This document shows positions 1-5,422 of a DNA stretch of 8,965 bases, piece after piece. The DNA lies in NCBI GenBank assembly GCA_021780395.1, contig JAJXYU010000162.1, forward strand, positions 1 through 8,965, written 5' to 3'. A program made the translations under genes and the position numbers. The notes beneath the pieces were generated by a model. That model searched no databases, was not told where the DNA came from, and worked only from the letters and a program-made list of their open reading frames with translations. Source of the DNA: Pseudomonadota bacterium. GTDB lineage: Bacteria > Pseudomonadota > Gammaproteobacteria > Steroidobacterales > Steroidobacteraceae. How positions within the stretch are numbered: the stretch's first letter is position 1; each line of letters begins with the position of its first letter.

Positions 1-425
1 CCTCGCAACCTAATTGGTTACGGATGGATCTTCGGCGAGCCAGGTGCGCAAATCGAACGGTCCAAATGCAAATGCGAAACCGAACGTCCCACCGATAAAC
101 GGGATTCCAATGGCGGCAATGTTGACGCGTGACGGGCGGTCTGGGAAGTGAGGAGTGCACCACTTTGGTAAGGCCGGACCCGCAGTGAGCGGGTTCTCAA
201 TCAGACCGTCCTCAGACCCTGCGTACGACTTGGAATACATCGTCAGGTCGCTTTGTGCTTCTCCTCCTGCTCTCGCTGGGCTTGCTATCGGTACGTGAGC
301 GGCTGTGTTCGGCCAAAGCGGAACGGGTAGCAGGGAGATTCGTCGCAAGAAAGCTGCCATTCAAGGACAGCGAGCAAATAAAATGGCCTCGATTAGCGCG
401 CGCGTTGGCGATCGCCGACCAATGC
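1..425. other. Unassigned region upstream of the arsR-like operon
   Basis: I recognise no gene here. A minus-strand frame is open from 360 down to 10, with an internal ATG at 240. It encodes a peptide with a glycine/phenylalanine-rich stretch (GIPFIGGTFGFAFAFGPFD) near its C-terminus. It has no Shine-Dalgarno sequence before either ATG and matches no family I know, so it is at best a fragment of a decayed gene. The GC content is lower than in the ribosomal-protein region to the right. The plus-strand frame from 255 runs through the arsR-like promoter and into that gene in another frame, so it is not a gene. Confidence 0.3.
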
Positions 426-455
426 TTGACATGCAAGTGGCGACTTGCCTATACT
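426..455 (+). promoter_or_regulatory. Sigma-70 promoter of the arsR-SRPBCC operon
   Basis: The -35 hexamer TTGACA at 426-431 matches the consensus exactly. The -10 hexamer TATACT at 450-455 follows after an 18-base spacer. Transcription should start near 461-463, giving a leader of about 23 bases before the ATG at 485. There is no clear Shine-Dalgarno sequence in that leader. The spacer, the -10 and the start site are all covered by the inverted repeats annotated separately. Confidence 0.8.
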
Positions 456-475
456 TTAGGCAAGTATTCACTTGC
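433..475. promoter_or_regulatory. Double palindromic operator, probable ArsR-family binding sites
   Basis: Four copies of one half-site alternate in orientation: GCAAGT at 433-438, ACTTGC at 443-448, GCAAGT at 460-465 and ACTTGC at 470-475. They form two sites of identical geometry, GCAAGT-N4-ACTTGC, at 433-448 (between -35 and -10) and 460-475 (across the start site), 27 bases apart centre to centre. The two inner half-sites also form a perfect 9-5-9 palindrome (443-451 with 457-465, arms ACTTGCCTA and TAGGCAAGT) that encloses the -10 hexamer. ArsR/SmtB proteins commonly bind such repeats over their own promoter. That the adjacent regulator is the ligand is inference. Confidence 0.75.
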
Positions 476-484
476 GTGTAGAAC

Positions 485-817
485 ATGGCAGAACGCTACG
501 ACACCGATGTGCTGTTCAAGGCCCTGGCCGATCCCAGCCGGCGAAAGCTCCTCGATCTCTTGCACGCACACGACGGCCGCACACTCAACGAGCTGAGCGA
601 ACACCTGGACATGACGCGGCAAGGCGTGACGCAGCACCTGGACCTTCTGGAGGCGGCGAACCTTGTCACCACCGTGCGGCGTGGTCGAGAAAAGCTGCAC
701 TTCCTCAATCCGGTACCGCTGCAGGAGATCTATGAGCGCTGGATTGCCAAGTTCGAGAAGCCGCGCCTCAAGGCGCTCTCGGATCTGAAACAACGCCTGG
801 AGAAAACCAATGGCTAG
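485..817 (+). CDS. ArsR-family winged helix-turn-helix repressor
   Basis: This 110-residue protein is a compact ArsR/SmtB-type DNA-binding regulator, expected to act as a cytoplasmic dimer. It opens with the family's FKALADPSRRKLLDLL helix (about residues 11-26). The helix-turn-helix spans about 33-62 (TLNELSEHL, then MTRQGVTQHLDLLEAANLV), followed by a beta wing around the RRGREK turn at 65-70. It contains no cysteine and no metal-binding CxC motif in the recognition region, so it is not an arsenic- or cadmium-type metal sensor. It belongs with the ArsR members that are paired with SRPBCC proteins. Its last 8 bases overlap the next gene, which indicates coupled translation. The promoter just upstream contains two palindromes, so negative autoregulation is likely. 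The signal it responds to cannot be read from the sequence. Confidence 0.93.
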   Translation: MAERYDTDVLFKALADPSRRKLLDLLHAHDGRTLNELSEHLDMTRQGVTQHLDLLEAANLVTTVRRGREKLHFLNPVPLQEIYERWIAKFEKPRLKALSDLKQRLEKTNG

Positions 818-1268
818 ATCGACGTTTGTCTACGTGACCTACATTCGTACCACGCCGCAGAAGCTGTGGTCAGCACTGACCAACGACGTGGAGTTCATGA
901 AGCAGTACTGGTTCGGCATACACTGCGAGAGCCAGTGGACGGCAGGATCCTCGTGGAAGATGGTGTCCGGCGACGGTCAGATCCTCGACGCCGGCCAGAT
1001 CGTCGAGGCCGACCCGCCACGGCGCTTGGTGATCCGCTGGCAGAACCAGTTCAAGCCCGAACTCAAGGCCGAAGGGGACTCGCTTTGCACGATGGAGCTG
1101 GAACCCAGTGGAACGGCGGTCAAGCTCTCCATCACCCACACCATCGAGCGCGAACCCTCGAAGTTCATCGTCGCAGTGTCCGGCGGGTGGCCGCAAATCC
1201 TGTCCAATCTCAAATCGCTGCTCGAGACTGGTTCCGTTGTCCTGCCAGCGAAGGAGACTCGATCATGA
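810..1268 (+). CDS. SRPBCC (START/AHSA1-like) domain protein, first copy
   Basis: The 152-residue product is a single SRPBCC helix-grip fold, a soluble domain with a deep hydrophobic pocket that usually binds a lipid-like or aromatic ligand. Family landmarks are the N-terminal strand and helix (TTPQKLWSAL, residues 14-23), the YWFG segment (33-36), the W..GS.W strand (43-49), the EADPPRRLVIRW segment (66-77) and the C-terminal pocket helix with GGWPQILSNLKSLLETG (125-141). It is of normal length for the family. TGGAG at 798-802 lies 7 bases before the ATG, which overlaps the end of the upstream regulator gene. Homologues are often labelled 'activator of Hsp90 ATPase', but that label rests on fold alone and should not be taken as function. 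The gene's coupling to an ArsR-type repressor suggests its level is controlled by that repressor. Confidence 0.9.
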   Translation: MARSTFVYVTYIRTTPQKLWSALTNDVEFMKQYWFGIHCESQWTAGSSWKMVSGDGQILDAGQIVEADPPRRLVIRWQNQFKPELKAEGDSLCTMELEPSGTAVKLSITHTIEREPSKFIVAVSGGWPQILSNLKSLLETGSVVLPAKETRS

Positions 1269-1999
1269 AGAACGCAAAGGCAATCACGGACGGCGAGACG
1301 GCTCTTGCCACGATCGACATCGCTGTGCCGCCGGAGAGGGCATTCGAAGCCCTCAATTCGGCCGAGGTCGAACACTGGTGGGGCGCTCCTGGGCTCTACC
1401 GCTTCTCTGATTGGCAATCGGAGCTGCGCGTGGGAGGCCGCTGGCAGGTGAATGTGTGTCTTCCAGACGGAGCTGTTCTGCCAGCCTCTGGCGAGTATCT
1501 GGTCCTGGATGCGCCCCACCGCGTGACGCTCACTCGGCGCTACGAGTGGGATCATCCGACCCTGGGGCGACACGTAACGCGGGTAACCTACCGGTTCGAT
1601 CCGATCGAATGCGGGACACGCGTCGCCGTGCGCCAGGACGACTTCGGTTCACGCGAAGCGGCATGCGAGCACGCCGCCGGGTGGGAGCGCACGTTGAACC
1701 TTCTCCATGGGTATTTGAGCCGTGCCGTGGCGACAAGGAGGCACTCGGAAGAATGTCTCCCTGATTTCCCTCGAACGAAGCCGATGGGGTCTTGCGATTG
1801 CGGCCGCGCTTCGGGTTCTCGAGGCCGGAACTCACTCCTCAGCGGATCCGAATCACGCTTCTCCGAAGCGGACATCACATCGGGCAGCTTCGGGCACCGA
1901 AGCGGGCGTTTGCTCAGCACCTGTCCATGTACGCTGCATTTGGAATCGATTCGGGCCCCCAGGAAAGTGGGCCGAGGCTTCACGGGCCTAAGTTCTTGA
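1265..1999 (+). CDS. SRPBCC (START/AHSA1-like) domain protein, second copy, with an aberrant C-terminal extension
   Basis: The start ATG overlaps the TGA of the previous gene (ATGA), and AAGGAG at 1251-1256 lies 8 bases upstream, so this start is well supported. Residues 1 to about 153 form a complete SRPBCC domain: VPPERAFEAL (21-30), the EHWWGAPG motif (36-43), VGGRW (56-60), SGEYLVLDAPHRVTLTRRYEW (75-95, in part) and the final helix HAAGWERTLNLLHGYL (136-151). Family members normally stop near here. This frame has no stop until 1999, adding about 90 residues rich in Arg, Ser, Gly and Cys with no recognisable fold. The extension therefore looks like translated intergenic DNA, and the original stop was probably lost by an indel or rearrangement near 1720-1765. 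The domain itself seems intact. No gene other than this readthrough is visible between 1724 and 2002. Confidence 0.8.
   Translation: MKNAKAITDGETALATIDIAVPPERAFEALNSAEVEHWWGAPGLYRFSDWQSELRVGGRWQVNVCLPDGAVLPASGEYLVLDAPHRVTLTRRYEWDHPTLGRHVTRVTYRFDPIECGTRVAVRQDDFGSREAACEHAAGWERTLNLLHGYLSRAVATRRHSEECLPDFPRTKPMGSCDCGRASGSRGRNSLLSGSESRFSEADITSGSFGHRSGRLLSTCPCTLHLESIRAPRKVGRGFTGLSS
1887..1903. repeat. Short perfect inverted repeat in the readthrough region
   Basis: GCTTCGG at 1887-1893 and CCGAAGC at 1897-1903 flank a 3-base loop. The hairpin lies inside the aberrant extension of the second SRPBCC frame. It has only a three-T run a few bases later, so it is a weak candidate for the operon's terminator. 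Confidence 0.35.
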
Positions 2000-2002
2000 T
2001 TT

Positions 2003-2079
<77 letters not shown>

Positions 2080-2095
2080 AAATCGGTTCGAACCC

Positions 2096-3064
2096 TCAAT
2101 TCGTGCGTGCGACTGCAAACCGGGCGAGTTCGTTCAAACCATGTTTGAACGGGCTCTCGGGTAGGGGGGACAGCGCGACGAGCGCCTGATCCACCTCGCT
2201 TTGGGCTCGGCGCGCAGTGTACGCAAGCCCTCCCAGGCTTGCAACGGTGCGGGTGATTTCGTCGAGGCGCTCTATTCCGCCGTGCTCGATTGCGTCGCGA
2301 ATCAAGGTCCGTTGCGTTTCATTGCCGTGCTGCAGCGCATGAATCAGCGGCAGCGTCGGCTTGCCTTCGGCGAGATCGTCGCCGAGGTGTTTGCCGAGCC
2401 GCGCTTCGTCGGCTTCGTAGTCCAGCGTGTCGTCGACCAATTGGAATGCGGTGCCGATGTGCTTGCCGTAGTTCGCGAGCGCCTGCTCGATTTCGGCCGG
2501 GGCGTCGCTCAGCACCGCGCCGATCCGTGCGCCGGCCTCGAACAGCCGGGCGGTCTTGCGGTAGATGACGTCGAAATACCGGTTCTCGGTCGTCGTCGGA
2601 TCGTGGGCGCTCATCAACTGCAGCACCTCCCCCTCGGCGATCGCGTTGGTCGCGTCCGCGAGGATCTTCATGATCGACATGCGATCGAGATGCACCATCA
2701 TCTGGAACGCGCGCGAGTACAGGAAGTCGCCGACCAGCACGCTGGTTGCGTTGCCGAAGACCTCGTTCGCGGTCTCGTGCCCGCGTCGCATCGAGGATCC
2801 GTCGACGACGTCGTCGTGCAGGAGCGTCGCGGTGTGAATGAACTCGATGATCGCGGCTGCCTCGACGTGCCGGCCGCGGTCGTGTCCGCACGCGCGCGCC
2901 GCGAGCACCACCAGCAGCGGACGCAGGCGCTTGCCGCCCGATTGGATGATGTAGGAGGCCACCTGGTTCACCAAGGCCACCGGGCTATGCAGGCGATCCG
3001 CGACGGTTCTGTCGACGGCGCCCAGGTCCGATCGGACCAGTTCGCGTATTTTTTCGAGTGTCAT
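2096..3064 (-). CDS. ispB: Octaprenyl diphosphate synthase (trans-polyprenyl synthase)
   Basis: This cytoplasmic enzyme extends farnesyl diphosphate with isopentenyl diphosphate to make the long all-trans side chain of ubiquinone. The 322-residue length matches the E. coli enzyme. Visible motifs are GGKRLRP (43-49, substrate diphosphate binding), the first aspartate-rich motif DDVVD (84-88) followed by MRRG (92-95), VGDFLYSRAF (111-120), KTARLFEAG (170-178), the second aspartate-rich motif DDTLD (211-215) and GDDLAEGKPTLPL (228-240). The aspartates bind the Mg ions that hold the allylic substrate. Chain length (C40 versus C45) cannot be settled by eye. The start aligns with IspB proteins beginning MxLEKI, yet no good Shine-Dalgarno sequence precedes it. 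An AGATT/AATCT inverted repeat sits just before the ATG. It lies 24 bases downstream of the amidase gene and 16 bases upstream of tRNA-Pro, all on one strand. Confidence 0.96.
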   Translation of the reverse strand: MTLEKIRELVRSDLGAVDRTVADRLHSPVALVNQVASYIIQSGGKRLRPLLVVLAARACGHDRGRHVEAAAIIEFIHTATLLHDDVVDGSSMRRGHETANEVFGNATSVLVGDFLYSRAFQMMVHLDRMSIMKILADATNAIAEGEVLQLMSAHDPTTTENRYFDVIYRKTARLFEAGARIGAVLSDAPAEIEQALANYGKHIGTAFQLVDDTLDYEADEARLGKHLGDDLAEGKPTLPLIHALQHGNETQRTLIRDAIEHGGIERLDEITRTVASLGGLAYTARRAQSEVDQALVALSPLPESPFKHGLNELARFAVARTN

Positions 3065-3088
3065 GAAGATTGAAATCTCGCCGCCATC

Positions 3089-4555
3089 TTACCGAAAGTC
3101 GGCGTCGAGCGCTCCGGCCCAGTGCGGTGGACGCCGACGGGTCCAGCCGGTGCTGCGTTCGAGGTCGGCCGCGACCGCGAGCAGCACGTGGTCCCGATCC
3201 TGGCAGCCGACGAGTTGCACACCGATCGGCAGCCCGTCCGCGGACATCGCGACCGGCAGGCTCGCCGCGGGCTGACCCGTGACGTTGAAGAGCTCGGAGT
3301 AGGGCGCGAACGCGTACGAGCGCGCGACCCAGCGCGGGTAGTCGAACGCCGTTCCGTCCGCGGGAATCGACCCGACCGGCGGCGGCAGCGTCGCGGTCGA
3401 AGGCGTGAGGATGAGATCGAAGGACTCGAAGTGCCGCGCCATCGCGAGGCTCACGCCGTGGGCGCGCCGCTTGACCGCGAGGTAATCGAGTGCGCTCGCG
3501 CGCTCGGCGCGATCCACGAGGTGCAGCGTGAGACGCTCGACCTCGTCGGAGGTCGGCGCTCGTCCGAGTTCCTGGCGCCGCTCGGCGACCGTCATCGCCG
3601 TGTCCATGATCCATAGCAGGCTCCATCCCTCGCCGCTCGTCGCGGCGTGCACCGCCTCCGGAAGCGCGAGGGGTACGACGACGTGCCCCGCGTCCTCGAG
3701 GGCGCGCGCGGTCTCGAGCACCGCGTGCTCGATCGCCTCGTCGAGCGCGGCGTGGCCGGGGCTTTCGAGCACGCACGCGACGCGCAGCCGACCCACCGGT
3801 TGCGCCAGCGCCTCGAGATACGAGGGGACCGCCCGGTTCACCCGGTACGGCGCGCCGGGCTCCGGGCCGGCGGTCACGTCGAGGAACGCGGCACTGTCGC
3901 GCACCGTTCGCGACAGCACGTGCTCACAGTTCAGGCCCGCGCCGCCTTCCGCATGGTAGGGGCCGATCGGGTTCAAGCCGCGCGAAGGCTTCAAGCCGAA
4001 CAGGCCGCAGCAGGCGGCGGGTACCCTGATCGACCCGCCGACGTCCGATGCGGCGGCGACGGGGACCATTCCCGCGGCGACCGCGGACGCGGCCCCGCCG
4101 CTCGAGCCGCCGACCGTGCGATCGAGCCGCCAGGGGTTGCGGGTCACGCCGCGCAAGGTCGGTTCGGTGACGAATTCATCGGCGAACTCCGGTGTATTCG
4201 TCTTGCCGAGGAACACGACGCCGGCGCGCCGCCAGCGCGCAACGATCTCGCTGTCGGCGCGCGGCGCGGCACCCGCGAAGAATCGCGAGGAGTGCGTGGT
4301 CGGCCAGCCGTCGACGTGGACGCCGACGTCCTTCACGAGGAACGGCACACCCGCGAGCGGTGCGTCGCGGCGCACCGCGCGCGCCTCCGCGCGGGCGCCC
4401 TCGAAGTCCGCGAGCACCAGCGCGTTCAGCGACGGATCGAGCGCTTCGACCGCGCCGATCGCGGCCTCGATGACCTCGATCGCCGACAGGTCGCCCGAGC
4501 GCACCAGCGCGGCGAGACCGACCGCATCGTAGCCGGCGTATTCGCTGAGCTTCAT
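3089..4555 (-). CDS. Amidase-signature family hydrolase
   Basis: The 488-residue protein has the Ser-cisSer-Lys triad of the amidase-signature family: Lys75 in FLVKDVGV, Ser151 in the VGGSSGG loop (148-154) and nucleophile Ser175 in [10 protein letters not shown] (171-180). The 24-residue spacing of the two serines is that of the family. [10 protein letters not shown] (117-126) and [10 protein letters not shown] (184-193) are also diagnostic. No signal peptide is visible, so it is probably cytoplasmic. By memory, length and triad spacing resemble 6-aminohexanoate cyclic-dimer hydrolase (NylA), a common label for such paralogues, but the substrate is unknown. It is not GatA: no gatC or gatB lies nearby. 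The start at 4555 is chosen because GGAGG lies about 9 bases upstream; a further 21 in-frame residues to 4618 are Ala/Pro-rich and fall in intergenic hairpins. It is probably cotranscribed with ispB, 24 bases downstream. Confidence 0.93.
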   Translation of the reverse strand: MKLSEYAGYDAVGLAALVRSGDLSAIEVIEAAIGAVEALDPSLNALVLADFEGARAEARAVRRDAPLAGVPFLVKDVGVHVDGWPTTHSSRFFAGAAPRADSEIVARWRRAGVVFLGKTNTPEFADEFVTEPTLRGVTRNPWRLDRTVGGSSGGAASAVAAGMVPVAAASDVGGSIRVPAACCGLFGLKPSRGLNPIGPYHAEGGAGLNCEHVLSRTVRDSAAFLDVTAGPEPGAPYRVNRAVPSYLEALAQPVGRLRVACVLESPGHAALDEAIEHAVLETARALEDAGHVVVPLALPEAVHAATSGEGWSLLWIMDTAMTVAERRQELGRAPTSDEVERLTLHLVDRAERASALDYLAVKRRAHGVSLAMARHFESFDLILTPSTATLPPPVGSIPADGTAFDYPRWVARSYAFAPYSELFNVTGQPAASLPVAMSADGLPIGVQLVGCQDRDHVLLAVAADLERSTGWTRRRPPHWAGALDADFR

Positions 4556-4573
4556 TCCCGATATCCTCCGAAC

Positions 4574-4613
4574 GGCCCAAGGGGGCCGGTGCCCCGCGGC
4601 TGCGGCCGCGGGG
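4574..4613. repeat. Two tandem GC-rich hairpins between the amidase and rplU
   Basis: GGCCC at 4574-4578 pairs with GGGCC at 4583-4587 over a 4-base loop. CCCCGCGGC at 4592-4600 pairs perfectly with GCCGCGGGG at 4605-4613 over a TGCG loop. Neither is followed by a T-run in either direction, so they are not typical terminators. They would lie in the leader of the amidase transcript and end just 5 bases before the rplU -35 hexamer. Confidence 0.6.
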
Positions 4614-4618
4614 GGCAA

Positions 4619-4659
4619 TTGACCCGTCAGGGCCTCAATCGTATACTTCGCGGCTCTTT
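4619..4659 (+). promoter_or_regulatory. Sigma-70 promoter and start-site element of rplU-rpmA
   Basis: TTGACC at 4619-4624 and TATACT at 4642-4647 are separated by the optimal 17 bases. One base later comes CGCGGCTCTTT (4649-4659), which would hold the GC-rich discriminator and the start site near 4654. The same 11 bases occur at the same distance from the -10 of the rpsT promoter. GC-rich discriminators are a known feature of promoters repressed by ppGpp/DksA, so stringent control is a reasonable inference. Confidence 0.8.
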
Positions 4660-4666
4660 ACAGGCG

Positions 4667-4682
4667 GGTCGCAGGCGCGACC
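4667..4682 (+). promoter_or_regulatory. Small hairpin in the rplU leader
   Basis: GGTCGC at 4667-4672 and GCGACC at 4677-4682 form a perfect 6-base stem with an AGGC loop. It lies in the roughly 54-base leader, 11 bases before the TGGAG ribosome-binding site (4694-4698). It could modulate rplU translation, but no family of leader elements is recognised. Confidence 0.35.
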
Positions 4683-4707
4683 GCTCACGATCTTGGAGTC
4701 GCCAACG

Positions 4708-5019
4708 ATGTATGCCGTGATCGCCACCGGCGGTAAACAATACCGCGTTCAGGAAGGCGCTGTCGTCCGTGTCGAGAAGCTCGACGCCGAGGCCGGTGCG
4801 AGCGTCGAATTCAGCCAGGTGCTGCTCGTCGGCGCCGGTGCGGACGTGAAGGTCGGGGCCCCTTATGTCGCCGCGGCCAAGGTCGTCGGCACCGTCGAGG
4901 CGCACGGCAAGGGCGACAAGGTGCGGATCGTGAAATTCCGCCGGCGCAAGCACTACAAGCGCGAAGGCACGCATCGTCAACCGTACACCGACGTCAAGAT
5001 CACTCAGATCGTCGCTTGA
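4708..5019 (+). CDS. rplU: 50S ribosomal protein L21
   Basis: L21 is a primary component of the large subunit that binds 23S rRNA. The 103-residue product equals the E. coli length. It begins with the canonical [14 protein letters not shown] and ends with the basic signature segment [20 protein letters not shown] (74-93, rRNA contact) and TDVKI. I take the ATG at 4708, with TGGAG at 4694-4698 upstream. The in-frame TTG at 4693 would add five residues, overlap that ribosome-binding site and depart from the conserved N-terminus. It is the first gene of the rplU-rpmA unit, 26 bases before rpmA. Confidence 0.98.
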   Translation: MYAVIATGGKQYRVQEGAVVRVEKLDAEAGASVEFSQVLLVGAGADVKVGAPYVAAAKVVGTVEAHGKGDKVRIVKFRRRKHYKREGTHRQPYTDVKITQIVA

Positions 5020-5045
5020 TGGATTTCTAGGAGGCTCGACTCAAC

Positions 5046-5303
5046 ATGGCACACAAGAAGGCGGGCGGCAGCACGCGCAATGGCCGCGAATCGCATTCCA
5101 AGCGCCTCGGCGTGAAGAAATTCGGCGGTGAGGCGGTCATTCCGGGCAACATCCTCATCCGCCAGCGCGGAACCGCGTACCGACCGGGCGTGAACGTCGG
5201 GATGGGGACCGACCATACCTTGTTCGCGACCGCGAACGGCGTGGTCGAGTTCCGCGTGAAGGGCCCCGAGCAGCGCACCTACGTGAACGTCGTCGCCAAG
5301 TAG
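5046..5303 (+). CDS. rpmA: 50S ribosomal protein L27
   Basis: L27 is a large-subunit protein whose flexible N-terminus reaches the peptidyl-transferase centre. The 85-residue length equals E. coli L27. The product starts directly with the mature-type N-terminus [14 protein letters not shown]; there is no cleavable leader of the Firmicutes type. [15 protein letters not shown] and the [10 protein letters not shown] segment are all present. A strong AGGAGG at 5029-5034 lies 11 bases before the ATG. The stop codon sits in the loop of a perfect hairpin (5291-5309), the first of several structures between this gene and obgE. Confidence 0.98.
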   Translation: MAHKKAGGSTRNGRESHSKRLGVKKFGGEAVIPGNILIRQRGTAYRPGVNVGMGTDHTLFATANGVVEFRVKGPEQRTYVNVVAK

Positions 5304-5342
5304 GCGACGGCGCGCGGGCCGAACCGCCCGCCGGCCGCGCGC
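5291..5342 (+). repeat. Two GC-rich inverted repeats at the rpmA 3' end
   Basis: CGTCGCC at 5291-5297 pairs with GGCGACG at 5303-5309. The stop codon TAG (5301-5303) straddles the AAGTA loop and the first base of the 3' arm. Immediately after, GCGCGCGG at 5310-5317 can pair with CCGCGCGC at 5335-5342. Terminating ribosomes would melt the first stem. Both lie upstream of the terminator at 5361-5392. Confidence 0.5.
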
Positions 5343-5360
5343 TCGCGGCGCATGCTGACG

Positions 5361-5392
5361 AAGGGGGACAGGCGCGGGCCTGTCCCCTTTTT
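5361..5392 (+). terminator. Intrinsic terminator after rpmA
   Basis: GGGGACAGGC at 5364-5373 pairs with GCCTGTCCCC at 5378-5387 over a tight GCGG loop, and flanking A-T pairs lengthen the stem. A TTTTT run follows at 5388-5392. This is a textbook rho-independent terminator. It ends 30 bases before obgE, so it should separate, or at least attenuate, obgE from the ribosomal-protein genes. The palindrome's core resembles GGGGACAG-type repeats that I recall as common between genes in proteobacteria, so it might also be one copy of a dispersed repeat. Confidence 0.85.
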
Positions 5393-5422
5393 GATTTCTA
5401 CCGGGTCGCGGGGCCGTTTGCC

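Noticed and set aside
433..475. Repeats near 433-475 as a CRISPR-like or IS-end structure
   Set aside because: They are short, alternate in orientation and sit exactly on a promoter, which fits operators. There are no spacers, transposase or target duplication.
1953..1992. GGCCC/GGGCC and AGGC/GCCT stems left of tRNA-Pro as a terminator
   Set aside because: The stems are short with long loops and have no T-run in either direction, so the evidence is too weak to call.
2201..3073. Long plus-strand open frame opposite ispB
   Set aside because: It is an antisense shadow typical of high-GC codon usage. The minus strand encodes a full IspB with all motifs.
4556..4618. N-terminal extension of the amidase from an upstream ATG at 4618
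   Set aside because: The internal ATG at 4555 has GGAGG at correct spacing, whereas the extra residues are low-complexity and come from the intergenic hairpins.
4693..4707. Upstream TTG start for rplU
   Set aside because: It overlaps the ribosome-binding site of the canonical [11 protein letters not shown] start and would add five residues absent from L21 proteins.
3647..4720. 357-codon plus-strand frame opposite the amidase
   Set aside because: Arg/Ala/Gly-rich shadow without recognisable motifs, running across the amidase start and the rplU promoter.
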